Positions 43,737 to 55,480 of a stretch of 64,000 bases of DNA are shown piece after piece (the stretch's first letter is position 1; each line of letters starts with the position of its first letter). The notes under the pieces are model-generated. The model was given only the letters and a program-made list of their open reading frames with translations, was not told the DNA's origin and searched no databases. The stretch lies in contig QNQO01000550.1 in NCBI GenBank assembly GCA_003290165.1, forward strand, positions 310,001 to 374,000, in the 5' to 3' direction. Source of the stretch: Berberis thunbergii. Lineage: Eukaryota > Streptophyta > Magnoliopsida > Ranunculales > Berberidaceae. Made by a program: the position numbers and the translations under genes.

Positions 43737-45039
43737 TTTAAATACATATAACGGAGTTAGAATCATCAAAATTAGCCGATACTCAGTGAGCTTACGATCT
43801 TGGCATCTTGCTTTTCAGAAGATTACATTTACCAAAAGTCGACCCTTAACTCGTAATTAACTCATTTTTATATATTGTAAATAAGGGTGCTTGTCAAAAA
43901 GAAATATTGATTATGTCAGGTATGCCTAACCCATTGCTAAAATTGACTTCTTAAGCCAAATGTATAATACTTTTTAGTTTATGATGGATCCATTATCGGT
44001 AGGTCAACTATCATTGGAAATCCACATTACTATAAAGTGCCCTGTCTTTTTTAAGGATTGAAGGTAGTGCATCTCGATCTTAAGAAGCCACATGTCCGGA
44101 ACCAAACATCCGACGGTCTAAATCTTTCCAAATTCAAACAATCCCCTCTCCATTTGCATTTGGTTTTTCCGTTTCCAATTGAAAATGCAAGTAATTCCAC
44201 AATGATTATATATAAGTACAATGTACATTTTTCAATATCCCAATCGAAACAAGACAAGTGTAAGTTCTTGTAACTAAATGAATATAAAAAATAAAATAAA
44301 GAAATAATAAAAAAATTGTGTATTTGGCTTTAGGGAAAATTTGTCATGGAAAAACGATAAATACTGAGGTAGAGATTGGAAAAGAGTGGCAAGAGAGTGG
44401 AAAGAAGTTATCCACCATGACCATCAAGATTACCAAGCATTTTAAAAATGTTGTCTTTTCATCCCCTTAAGAAAATATTGATTTCATTTCGTAAAAAAAA
44501 TTAAAATCAAAATTAAACAACAATGCAAAATTCACGTTCTTCATTCTCTACCACATATTCTTGAGAAAAATTTTATGAAGAAACACACCCGATAAAAAGA
44601 GCATGCATTTTGACTTATGCATGTATGTAATGGTACAAATAAGGATCTTAGTTCATACAGTCCTTGTCAAACATGCTAAATTCGAACAATTGCATGTTCT
44701 ATTCAAATGTAATTTGACCTAGTTCGAACTAGGATGCCCTTCTTAGTTTTCTTTGCTATCAGGCGACAAAAAAAAGCTCTAAAAATTCTAAACTTTTGGC
44801 CACGAAGTCAAGATTAAAGTATTTAACACTCAACTCAAATATTATTCCCACACAGGTTAAAACCGACATATTGTGAAGATCTACAAGATGGAGAAACCAC
44901 TGAGGCCTAGTCCCATGAAGCTAAAACCATATTTTCAAGATGGAGAAACCAAGGAGGCCTTTTCACGGTAAATCCCTACATCAACCGCCAAGTTAGGGAC
45001 AATATTAGTGCTATAAGATCATAAAGTGGACATAATCAC

Positions 45040-45063
45040 AAAAAAAAAAAAAAAAAAAAAAAA
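45040..45063. repeat. Run of 24 A
   Basis: Uninterrupted poly-A on the plus strand, 144 bases downstream of the stop of the Bet v 1-like gene when that gene is read leftwards (there it is poly-T). No retroelement was found attached to it. Confidence 0.8.
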
Positions 45064-45206
45064 CCCTTCAAATACTAGAAAATCCAAATTCAAACTTGAA
45101 AGCTGATCCAAATAACACCCTCATAACTAGTAAGGTCACAGCCCATAACGAAGTACTTTATGATATCAAATCAGTCTTGAACACTACTCGTACACACATT
45201 CTTACT

Positions 45207-46268
45207 CTATATGCTCAACTGGAACCTCTCAAAGGATTTGAGAAAGCCAAGAGCAGCATCCCTTGCTTTTTCTGGAAAAGGAGTTGCTGGTGACAGTGGT
45301 TCGAATTCAGCCTTCCATTGAGCAACACACTTGTCCTCGTCATTTCCATCTACTGGAAGAAAGGTGAAAGTGACCCTGTAAGGATCATACATGTCTCTCA
45401 GGTCACCCTGGATCACTTGATATGTCACCGAGCGTCCTACTTCGACCTTCTCTATCTTCTCCAGTGATTCTCTTACATAACCACGCACAGCTGCAAAATG
45501 AACTCAGAATAGTTTCTGTTAGTCTTTACTCAAATGAAGAACATTTGTAAGCACAATTTTTGTATTTCTCCAATCTAGAATTATCAAACCAATTAATAGA
45601 AACAGAAACAGAATAATCAATTACGAAGGTCACTGAACCACAGAAGTGTCATCAGTGATATGTCCAATATGTTATGCAAAAAGGTGAGAAATTATAATCC
45701 CACGAAGATATTAGACTTGGTTTGGTTGGAGAGAAATGAATTCCTGAGAAGATAGACAGCAGAGAAAGGAGAGAAGGAAGAACTAATTGATACTAATGAT
45801 GGCTTTTGCCTTGCTCCTTTTAAGGATCAAGTTCTCCTTTCTATCTCTTTGTTTTTCTTGAATTAGTTTCTCTCCAACCAAATAGTCTCTATACCCTCAT
45901 ACTAACTGCAAACAGCAGTCCAAGATCACTCTAATTTACAACAATCATCCCCTTTACATCATAGATTTCTCCGAGAGATGATGCAATGTTTCAGTAAAAT
46001 GGCAAGATCAGTCAAATTTTCAGGTGGACATGGCATGTAAATTGTTAAATTTTCATTGTTCATAAGAAATAAAGGGAGAGAAAATAGTACACTAACCAGG
46101 ACCCAACTTGAAGAGCCTGAGACTTCCAGGACCGCCATCGCCCTGAATGTACTCTGCGCCAGCAAGCATGTCAGGATTGATTTTACTGATGATATCATTA
46201 TCTCTGTACATTGCCCATGCTTTCCTAGCAGGAATGTTGAGCATAACTTCTCCTTTCATGTTCTGCAT
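45207..46268 (-). CDS. Bet v 1 / MLP-like (START-fold ligand-binding) protein, two exons, apparently intact
   Basis: Exon 1 is 46097-46268 (ATG 46266-46268; a second ATG three codons on at 46259 would also serve) with donor CCTG|GTTAGT. Exon 2 is 45207-45490 with acceptor TTTGCAG; the join makes codon G|CT. The product is 151 residues, the normal size for this family of cytosolic proteins with a large hydrophobic ligand cavity. The glycine-rich loop GDGGPGSLR follows EYIQ, as in Bet v 1. Later come VGRSVTYQVIQGDLRDMYDP, a beta strand YRVTFTFLPV, CVAQWKAEFEPL and the long C-terminal helix PEKARDAALGFLKSFERFQL. The single phase-1 intron near residue 58 is the family's usual position. No stops or frameshifts. 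The subgroup resembles MLP/lachrymatory-factor-synthase-like proteins, but the ligand or reaction cannot be read from sequence. Confidence 0.92.
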
Positions 46269-46345
46269 CTTCTCTCTTTCTTCAACTCACTCACCCTTCA
46301 ATCTCTATCTCAAAATTGTGTGGTACAATGTGCTCAAGTTTGGGC

Positions 46346-46353
46346 TTTAAATA
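46346..46353 (-). promoter_or_regulatory. TATA box of the Bet v 1-like gene
   Basis: The minus strand reads CTTATTTAAAGC, i.e. TATTTAAA, 78 bases upstream of the ATG. This leaves room for a ~45-base leader containing GAGA-rich sequence. Good position and sequence; no experimental support. Confidence 0.6.
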
Positions 46354-47225
46354 AGCAGATGAAGCTCAACCCTTCAAGCAAGAGATGCTCGGTTCAGGTG
46401 CCTATGCACATAGCCATAATCTTTAAGGTTCTCCTAGTTCCTCTTTATCTAATTTAGAAGACTAAACAGAAGAGCCAGATTCCTTAACAATTCCATTTAA
46501 GTGGCATGGATGCATTAATGGGGTTATATGTCCTGTAGCCTAAAACAACAAAGGACAAGTAGTCTCAAATTTAATTCAAGCATATCATCTTCAAAGTAGA
46601 TGCCAAAATCCTTAACAAACCTGGAGAAGAATCCATTTCCTGATGAGTGGTCTAGAAGTTTGACTTGCATATAATAGTTCAAAAAATACAACAATGGTTT
46701 TTTACATGGTAATCTCAGTAAGTACACTAGTAGAATGTTCTTATTTAGTCTAAAACATTTCTCAACTGAAGCACCTAGAATGCACGGTGTAAACCGTTCG
46801 ACGACCTATATCAATAGAAATATTCTACACGAGCTGTGCACATACATATGAAGCCGTATTGCTCTATTAGAGCATGTATGATAATGCTGTGTTTGTCAAC
46901 ACTATTTGCTAGTGAGCTGAATGATTAGTGTGTCAAGGTAACTTCTTAAGCCAAACTGTTGTGAAAACACTTGAACAGTAGTAAGAATAATAATAATCGT
47001 TACAGTGGCAACAATATCAATAGTGGTGCTTTAAGGTGTAAACTGGAAGCTGGACCACGAATTAGCAAAAATATGAGCTGATTTAGAAAAGAAAAATTCT
47101 ATTAACAATATGGAAACTAACTCCAATACATCTCAATGAAAACAACATTATATGCCTGTTATGGTTCCTCTTTTCCACATGTAGTGTAGAACCCATTCTC
47201 CATGGATGCAATGGGTTATGAAAGT

Positions 47226-47787
47226 TGATGTGTCCAAAAATCCTCCTCCTGTTAGTTTGACCTGTAAAACAGATGTTAGACTGCCAATGACCGCCTTTTT
47301 GGTGGCTGAAGGCTCTCCGATGCTTAAGTCAGCAACTCTATTTGACAAAGAAAATAAATCTGGACAAAATTAAGTTAAAGTTGCATACATGTGTCGAATC
47401 TTCTCTTTACCTTTTATAATGATCACGGTTAATTCTCAGCGTGACTTAAGCATGCGAGACGCAACAGAAGAAGATGCTTCTTGTAACAGTCTTCTCCTTG
47501 ATGGAGATGCATCCGTGGAGGCGTAACTCCCTCCACGACTCTCTTTTGGTGCAACGATCTTTTTCTTTATGAGAGAACACGTATCGAGCCTGAATTTTGG
47601 CTTTGATTCATTCGGGCCTGAATTCGGACTTTGATTATATCTTCTTATAGGGGGTCTTGTCTAAGCCTCTGTGGTTGGCTTAATTCTTCTTGGGTTTTAC
47701 GAGCTAACTCAGTAGATGGGACGTCATATCCTCGCGATGGATGTTCTTTGCCACGTGTATGGCCGTGATGATTAGTCTGTATCGTCA
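47226..47787 (-). repeat. LTR (3' LTR relative to gag)
   Basis: 562 bp, TGATGTGTCC...ATCGTCA, i.e. TG...CA on both strands. It matches 54251-54817 over its length (for example GCTCTCCGATGCTTAAGTC against GCACTCCGATGCTTAAGTC). Confidence 0.85.
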
Positions 47788-47801
47788 ACTACTCCCCCCT
47801 A
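47788..47801 (-). other. Polypurine tract of the LTR element
   Basis: The minus strand reads CTAGGGGGGAGTAGT directly before the LTR start TGACGATACAG. This is the expected position and composition for plus-strand priming, and it fixes the element's orientation. Confidence 0.6.
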
Positions 47802-48025
47802 GCTAGTGGGTATGCTGACGTGGTCACTAACTTCGTGACGGCTTATCTTTCAATTCGATCATTGCCTTGTATTTAATGTTGTCAGTAACTTTTTGCGGGT
47901 TGGTGTCTCGATTCTTTGTTTGCCCGTTCGTTTTGCACACACTTTTTGGATTTCACATAGCCATCATATCTCACACGCTGTCTGTTGAGCAATCCCTTCA
48001 TTGCTCGGCTCTATAAAAAAAGGCT

Positions 48026-50530
48026 GTGACAAATTTGGTTTCCCTCTTTACGCTATCTTTGAAATTAGAGTATGTTTCTTCCTTTGCCTTCTTCGTTCTC
48101 CTTGTTCTTTTGTTTCTTAACGATGAACGTTTTGGTGATAAATTAAGCGGTAAATCGCTAGCTATTTGTGAGACTCATTTTTCTCCTAAGAAAGCTTATC
48201 AGGCGATGTTGGACAATCTTCGTTCTGATTACAATCTACTGCCCGACCTTGAGATTTATCTTCCATATACAGAACGACAATCCTTGTAATCCAAGATCTG
48301 GGTACATCGCCCTGTATCCATGCATGTTTTCTTCTGACTTTCGATTTCCAGTTTCGGAGATGTTTTGGGAGTATCTGGACTTCTTGGGCATTCCTTCTGC
48401 TCAAATGTGTCATAATGGTTGGAGAGTAATGGTTTCTTCTTACGCGATGGCTATTCTATCTGACATTTAATGGTTTCTTCTTACGCGAGGACTATTCTGT
48501 CTGGCATTCCTTTGACTGTGAGGGTTTTGCATTCGGTGGTTGGTCTATTGGTGAGCATGGATATATGCTTTCTCAGTTCTCCTGTTTGCTTCAAGAAACT
48601 TAACGATGACATCTGTGAATGGTCAAGGTCTTGGTTTTATGCTTCTGTTAATTCTAGCTACTTCCAACTGCGAGGTCGTCTGATTTTTTGATCATTCCAA
48701 GTTCCCACTAAATGGAAAAATCTTCACTTAACTGTGGAAGAGTAGAGGATATGTGACCGATTCTTGAAGCTTCCCCACTTTCATGTTGAGGTATTTCTTT
48801 TCGAGGACATCCTGGATCGTAGTGGTTTGTACACTATGAACGAAGTGGAGCGGGTTTTGCTTACTGAGTCCGGCGCTGAGGATATTGTTGCTCGCACTAC
48901 TCATTCCAGTGTTAGTGGTGTTAGCATTGATTGGGAAGTGAGTTCGGACATGCGTGTTACGAATCTCGATGCTCTTGTTAATGTCATAGTTTTGGCTTCT
49001 AGAAAAATGAAATTTGCAAGGCCCACTAGCACATCAAGGCGATTGCTGGTAGACCCTGGTCGAGTTTCGAGGAAGAAACGACTTTCTACTCATGGTTCTG
49101 CTTGCACTGCATCCCTTTCGAGTCCTGGTCAGAATGTTACGGAGGCTATCTCTCATCCAAGTCCTTCATGTGAGGATGTCGTAAAAGATGATCGTGAATC
49201 TCTCGAGGGCGATGAGCAGATGATGCCGGCGTTGGAGAGGAGTGAGAAAGAGACTACTAGTTTTCTTTCTGCCTATGGTTTTTCGGATGTAGTTGAATTG
49301 TCTAATGATGATCCCTGGGCTATTGATGATAAAATGCTTCAGTTAGTGATGGAGTAGTCTAAAGATGTTGTTGGTGGTGGTCAGAGTTTCGAGATTCACT
49401 CTCCTCCTTTTCCTTCTATTGAAGTCAGCAATGTGTCAAGATTCTTAGTTTCTTCTTCTGCTCATCTAGATTCTCCTACTCCCGCTGTCACTACTAGTCC
49501 CGCTCCTGCTTGGTTGCTCCTTGACAATAGGGTAAAAATACTTTTTTCATCGTCACTGTTGTTCTTTCTGCCCTTCCGGCTGTTGGGGGTGGTTCCTTAG
49601 TGCTTCCATATCCTCGTGTTCTTCATCCACGGGTTGGTTGGACTGAGGCTGGCCCAAAAGATATCCTTATCAAGTCGGATTGCAAGTTTTGCTGGTTCAC
49701 TCAGCTTGACGTGCAAGATGGTGCGTGCATGTTGATAAATGAATGGCACAGGCAATTAGTGAAAATACCTTCGATACCCATATTGGATCCATGTGATCAC
49801 CTTGATCATGGTCATGAACAGATAATGGACGGGATGAATCATCTCGCCTATGCAGGGGTGATGGGCTCGATCTAATGAGTCGGTCGTGATCAAGTGGTTT
49901 CTTTGGAGAGAAGGTTAGCTGCACTGTTGTTGGTGTTTTCTCACATTTTTTCCCAATTTGACGTGTTCAGAACACAATGTGCAAAGTCGAAGAAAATTGC
50001 CACGGTTGCTCAAACTTCATTGATTGAGGCGGAAAATATGCGAGATAAATCTGTTGTTGAGCTTGAGTCCTTGAAAGCCAAGTTAGATGGGGTTTGTGCC
50101 CGTCTACGTGACGTGGAAAATGAGTTACCCGGTGAGAAGGCAGCTTATGATAAGACTTTTTGTGCTGAGATTGAACAATCTGTTTTTCGTGATATTGATT
50201 AGAGGCGAGTGGAACAATTGACTACTGCGCTCGATGAGGTTAAGGCATATACTTCTGTTATGCTTACCACCGCTGAGGGAGGGCTTGTCGCGACAAAAAA
50301 TGAACTCGTTACTACCAAGGACAGGCTTTGCATTGTCGAAGCCAAATATTGAAAGCTAGTTGTTGATCGACGGGTTGAGCTTCTTGACTATATTGTAGGG
50401 CTCGATGCGGATTTATCCGAGTGCTGCCACATGGTTGATCAAACTTTTGAAGATGATGATAGTGAAGAAGTTGTCCTTGTGGTTGAAGAGTCATCGCTTC
50501 CTTTCCCCTCGAACACCCCAGTGGTTTAAG
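48026..50530 (+). pseudogene. Retroelement-borne plus-strand ORF (putative plant transposon/gypsy-type domain with coiled coil), broken
   Basis: Runs antisense to gag, between the arrays and the 3' LTR. The N-terminal part includes SLAICETHFSPKKAYQAMLD and, after a frame change, GYIALYPCMFSSDFRFPVSE with MFWEYLDFLGIPSAQMCHNG. This pattern is that of the plant 'putative gypsy type transposon' proteins. The middle part (48764-49357) is Ser-rich and acidic. The C-terminal part (49894-50527) is a coiled coil (ESLKAKLDGVCARLRDVENE) ending in an acidic VDQTFEDDDSEEVV. Stops occur at ~48287, 49355, 50200 and 50350. In related plant elements an extra ORF of this kind sits near the 3' LTR; its role is not known to me. 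Confidence 0.6.
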
Positions 50531-50924
50531 AGTCATTGCTTTCTCCCCCTTCTAAAAGGAGACCTTTGCTTTCTATCGTAGGTGATATAGTTGATAATCC
50601 TGTGGTTGCCTCCATTTCTTCTCCTACTCCTTCATATTCTTTTCTGGATGTAACAGAGTATCATTGTTAATAAAAAAAAAACTTCATTTTTTTTTCTTTT
50701 TTGCGTGTTTCTGTAGTTTTATATTGTTGATTTGTGTGTGTTGCTTGTTCCTTTTTAGTCTAGTTGTAGTCCTCTTGGGTTTTACTTTGAATTTTGGCTC
50801 ATTATTCGTCTAGCAATGGGTCAACTTTATCTTTTTTGATGCGCTTGAGTTTACGCGAAAAAGTTGACTTTTGGTCTTGACCTTTGCCTTGTTGTTTCGG
50901 TCGGTCAGTAGTTCCTTGAATCAT

Positions 50925-51715
50925 GTCGATTTGTTCCTTCAATTCTTACTTCATTGATTCGACGTATCAGTCGATTTGAAGTTTTTGTATTAAGTTGACT
51001 CGTTTGTTCAACTTTTACTTTGTTAACTCAACGTCTCTGTCGACTCAAAGTTTACTGTGTTAAGTTGACTTGTTTGTCCAACTTTTAATTCGTTGACTCG
51101 ACGTCTCAGTCGAATCAAAGTTGATTGAGTTGAGTTTATTCGTTTGTTCAACTTTTACTTCGTTGACTCGACCTCTCAGTCGACACAAAGTTTACTTTGT
51201 TAAGTTGACTCGTTTGTCCAACTTTTATTTCATTGGCTCGACGTCTCAGTCGATTTGAAGTTTTTTGTGTTAAGTTCACTCGTTTGTCCAACTTTTACTT
51301 TGTTGGCTCGATGTCTCAGTCGACTTAAAGTTTACTATGTTAAGTTGACTCGTTTGTTCAACTTTTACTTCGACATCTCAGCTAACTAGAAGTTTATTGT
51401 GTTAAGTTGACTTGTTTGCCCAACTTTTACTTCATTGGCTACGTCTCACTCAACTCGAAGTTTTTTGTGTTAAGTAGACTCGTTTGTCCAACTTTTACTT
51501 CGTTAGCTCAACATCTTAGTCGACTCGAAGTTTTTTTTGTGTTAAGTTGACTCATTTGTCCAATTTTTACTTCGATGGCTCAACGTCTCAATCGACTCAA
51601 AGTTTTTGGTGTTAAGTTGACTTGTTTGTCCAACTTTTACTTCATTGGCTCGACGTCTCAGTTGACTCGAAGTTTTTTGTGTTAAGTTGACTCATTTTTC
51701 CAACTTTTACTTCGA
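50925..51715. repeat. Tandem array, ~70-bp unit, about 11 copies
   Basis: Unit of about 70 bases with GTTAAGTTGACTCGTTTGTC, CAACTTTTACTTCGTTGGCT and CGACGTCTCAGTCGACTCGA in order, repeated head to tail with modest divergence. It lies inside the LTR element, where pol would be expected. No coding content. Confidence 0.9.
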
Positions 51716-51954
51716 GGTTGATCAGACCATAAGTTTTTATTATATATATCCGACTTTTGTCCTGATTTCTTATTGCTAGGTATGTTGAACGTTTTGTATG
51801 GCTAATTTTCAATGTGTTTACTTTGTTGTCCACGCATAAAATATGGATTCTGAATTTGTAATCTTATTGATATTCCCTTTAGAATGCTTTGAGTAGCCCT
51901 AACTGTTGAAGCATTTATGCTGATTTGAAAAGTGATTTGTTTTGTATTCCTTTG

Positions 51955-52110
51955 CTTGATGTCGATCATCGTATTAAAGATTGATGTTTTTGTTGTTTTG
52001 TCTTTCCATGCTTGATGTCGATCCTCGTATTAAAGATTGATGTTTTTGTTAATTTTCCTTTCTTTGCTTAGTTCATGTCGATCCTCGTATTTAAGATGGA
52101 TGTTTTTTGT
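51955..52110. repeat. Tandem array, ~56-bp unit, three copies
   Basis: Three copies of a unit containing GATGTCGATCCTCGTATTAA and AGATTGATGTTTTTGTT. Inside the LTR element. Confidence 0.85.
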
Positions 52111-52240
52111 TACTTTGTCCCGTACGCTTTTATTCGTCGTATTTGCTATGGGTTGTGCTTTACTCGTTTGTCGTATATGTTGTCGTCACTAACAGACTCG
52201 GGGTGTTTTTGATCTGGTAGTTGAGAGTGTTGATTTGTAC

Positions 52241-52390
52241 GATCATGCTCACATCGGCGCCAAATTATCCAATTATGCTTACGCCAACACCAAACTGTCC
52301 GATCATGCTCAAATTAGTACCAAATTTTCCAATCATGCTCACATCACCACCAAATTGTCCAATCATGCTTATGTTAGCTCCATGTTTGGT
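52241..52390. repeat. Tandem array, 30-bp unit, five copies
   Basis: Five 30-base units starting (G/A)ATCATGCTCA and ending CCAAATTNTCC. The unit is a multiple of three, so one frame gives a 10-residue repeat (…CPIMLTSAPN…) that is not a real protein. Confidence 0.85.
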
Positions 52391-52505
52391 GTCAGCTGTT
52401 GAGGTTCGGTAGAGTTTGTTGCTGTCAATTTTGTCGTTGGTGATTCGGGTCGAGCTTGCATCATTCGGTAACACGTTAGTTGATTGGTGCAAACTTCTCC
52501 ATGTT

Positions 52506-54114
52506 CTATGCATTGTAAAATGGCTTATCTGATTTCGTTAGTACTCCTGTTACTATATAAATCAGCTTGAGTGAGAGGTTTTCCAGGCCGCTTCTTCTGT
52601 TAGGTTGACTGTTTTGCTTCCTCCACTCATGTAGTATAAGGCGTATATTAGTTATCTGGGTTGTTCTTTTGATCCCGTAGTGGTATCTGTTTTCTTCTTC
52701 CATTTGAGCAGTTTATCTGGCATTCCAATGAACTTGTCGAGTCGTACTTTTTGAACCCAATGCTCGATTTCGTCTTTTAGATTGTAGCAATCTTCGGTGT
52801 CTTGCCCATGATCCTTATGGAAGGAACAATATTTGATTTTATCTCTTCCTTCCGGGTCTCCTTTCATCCTAAGTGGCCAGTTGATGTTATCCCATTTTGC
52901 TATGTGCTTCAGTATATTGGCTCAACTAGTTTTCAAGGTTGTATATGGTTTGTATGTCCTTTTCATAACGCTTGTTACTCGCTCGTGTCGGGGCCGTGCT
53001 GATTATAGCTTCTTGAACTCTTGTTGGTTTGATTGTTTTTTTCACCATTTCGACGTCTCTTCAAATGGATGTTGTCCTCCCGTGACCTGTCATCTCGCCT
53101 TCTATCTTCATTTCTTTCCCATTTCCTTGAATGACATTTTCTTTCTTGGTCATTTTCCCTCCTAGCCACTTTCATCTCCTCAAGAGAAATGTGTTTTTTG
53201 GCTGTTTTCAATAAAACTGCCATGCCTTTTGGAGGTTCCAGATTAAGAGCATAAAAAAGGGGTCTCTCTTCAGTCCGGCGATGAAAGTTGTAGTGGCTTT
53301 GTCGTCACTACATTCATTGATCATCGTTAGTTCATTGGTGAAATGAGTGACATATTCTAGTATTGTCTTTTCGAGCTTTTGCTTGATATGGAAGATGTAG
53401 TGTGGTCTTTTCCTCATCCGTTGGCTCTCAATGAATCCGGTGATAAAAGCGGTGGCTAACACTTCAAAAGAGTATATTTACCTCGGTGGTAGGTTGTTGA
53501 ACCAATTCATTGTTGTGGAAGTAAGGTTGGTCTGGAATGTTCTGCATAAGATCGACTTTGAGGTTTCCTTCAGGGCCATCATGTAGTGAAAGTGTCTCAG
53601 GTGATCTATTGGGTCGGTAGTACCATCATATAATTTGAACTTTGGTGGAGTGGATTTTTTTGCATGAGCATTTTCATGAGAGCATCAGAGAATGGCGACT
53701 TGGCTAATTCGTACAATACATTAGGATCTGTGATTGCAATTCTGAACGGGATCTCAACAAGCATTTTGTCACATTGTGGAGTCTATTGCTCTTGAAGTTT
53801 CCTTGGTTGGGTTCTGCTCGGACTTCGTCACTATCTTGAGTTTGGTTGGCGGAATTTTGTTGGGGCGGTGCTTGGACGAGATCAGCTGGCTGAACGCGCT
53901 CCAGGGTGATTTTTTCTAGCATTTTCATCATGTAATTCATCTGAATCATAAGTAGGTCTACTTGAGGATTCGTCAGCATCACCGGATGTTTGGGCCATTG
54001 CATTTTATGGGTCTTGATTCTCAGGTGCCATTGAACCGATGATTTGGGCTGCATCTTGTTCATGAGCTGCTTGTGATACATTGTCGCCAATAGAATAGTT
54101 GTTGTTATCATCAC
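52506..54114 (-). pseudogene. Retrotransposon gag polyprotein, broken
   Basis: Read leftwards: a Gln-rich N-terminal part (53704-54114), then the capsid-type domain (~53460-53660; FKLYDGTTDPIDHLRHFHYM, then MALKETSKS and TMNWFNNLPP), continuing at 53208-53462 (KLEKTILEYVTHFTNELTMI, FIAGLKRDP), a very basic RNA-binding part (52975-53223) and the C-terminal motif KYCSFHKDHGQDTEDCYNLK (52652-52867). These features are those of Retrotrans_gag proteins of Ty3/gypsy Tat-like elements. Frames change between the pieces. Nothing resembling protease follows. Confidence 0.8.
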
Positions 54115-54230
54115 CGTGTTGAGGATCTGTAGGGTGTATCATTTGTTCTGACAACTTGTTAATTGTTTATCAGATTTTGGTGAACACTTCGTCACTGTGG
54201 ACCTTATTTTTAAAAAGGAAACTCGTTGTT

Positions 54231-54250
54231 CCCCATGGACAGTGCCGAAC
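54231..54250 (-). other. Primer-binding-like site of the LTR element
   Basis: Directly inside the 5' LTR the minus strand reads GTTCGGCACTGTCCATGGGG. It occupies the position of a tRNA primer site and recalls the GGCRCCGTCNGTGGGAA pattern seen in many plant gypsy elements. The tRNA is not determined. Confidence 0.4.
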
Positions 54251-54817
54251 TGATGCATCCAAAAATCGTCCTCCTGTGAGTTTGACTTGCAAAACAAATG
54301 TTAAACTACCAAGGACCACCTTTTTGGTGGTCGAAGGCACTCCGATGCTTAAGTCTGCAATTTTGTTTAAAGAAGGTAGTAAATCTGGACAAAACTTAGT
54401 TAAAATTGCATACCTGTGTCGAATGTTTTCTTTATCTTTTATAATGGTCATTGTTAATTCTCTACGTGACTTAACCTTGTGAGGCGCAATGGAAATAAAT
54501 GTTTCTTGTAACAATCTCCTCTTTGATGGAGGTGCGTCTGTGGAGGCGTAATTCCCTCCATGACTCTTTTTGGTGCAATAATCCTATACTTTATGAGAGA
54601 ACTCATGTCGGGCTTGGATTTAGGCTTTGATTTGTTCGGGCCTGGATTCAGGCTTTGATTACATCTTCTAATAGTGGGTCATGTCTTGGCCTCTGTGGTT
54701 TACTTGATTCTTCTTGGGATTTACGAGCTGGGCCCAAATGGGATGTCATATCTTCGCGATGGATGTTCTCTGCCATGAGTATGGCCGTGATGATCGATCT
54801 ATTTTAATGTATTATCA
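54251..54817 (-). repeat. LTR (5' LTR relative to gag)
   Basis: 567 bp, TGATGCATCC...TATTATCA. Partner of 47226-47787; the outer ~25 bases are more diverged. Confidence 0.82.
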
Positions 54818-54822
54818 AAAGC

Positions 54823-55480
54823 TAAGGGAACAAAACAAACAATACTCTAACCTTACCGAAATAAGGAATTTGAAAGTTATCAACCTATTAGCAGATAAAG
54901 AACACCTAATGGTACACAAAATTAATCAGTGACCAGTCCAACGATTATAACAATGGCTACTGACTATAAACTAATAAATTATAAGAATTCAAGGTTTATT
55001 TAAAAAAAACATCTAGAGAGCCAAGAGGTTCTTTGTCCGTGTGATTGTGTTTGATTGGATCGTTATGTGCATCTTTAGGATAATGGATGGTATTGGGCCT
55101 GCCCTGGCACGAGTCTGGCTCTCTAGAAAAGTTCTTAATTCAATTTAGAATTTTAAGACTTCAAGGAATAAAATGTAGACTAATTTCAAAGATACCAGTG
55201 GAAGAAATTGAAGGCACAACAGTGCTTGCAAAAGTGTAATAACTAAGACAGAAGTTGTCGAGGGCATAAAAGTCGGAAAACACTTGTAAGTACATACTAC
55301 ATTTTATACACACAATGTGTATTGAAAAACAGTTAGAAATATGATGCTAAAGACAATGTAATCGTGAAATCATTACATAGATGTACCTTTTGAACAAATG
55401 ATATCATCGGCAAATTCAACTAGAACTACTGAACATTAATTACATACAGTAATATCTCACGCATGAATGGAAAATTGCTT
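54823..55480. other. Non-coding stretch
   Basis: AT-rich, with stops in all frames. No repeat, RNA gene or coding homology that I can support. Confidence 0.5.

Larger units (their letters stand above)
47226..54817 (-). mobile_element. Non-autonomous Ty3/gypsy-type LTR retrotransposon lacking pol
   Basis: Two LTRs in direct orientation (47226-47787 and 54251-54817) bound a 7.6-kb element. The flanks are AAAGT (47221-47225) and AAAGC (54818-54822), a 5-bp target duplication with one change. Read on the minus strand, the order is LTR, primer-binding-like site, gag (54114 to 52506), tandem arrays, a plus-strand ORF antisense to gag (48026-50530), polypurine tract, LTR. No protease, reverse transcriptase, RNase H or integrase is readable anywhere. 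The gag has several stops, so movement would need a helper. The LTRs differ at many sites, so the insertion is old. Confidence 0.85.

Noticed and set aside
46056..46457. Plus-strand ORFs over exon 1 of the Bet v 1-like gene
   Set aside because: Antisense to a well-supported exon with correct splice site and family motifs.
52221..52513. ORFs with 10-residue repeats
   Set aside because: Products of the 30-bp tandem array, open on both strands for that reason.
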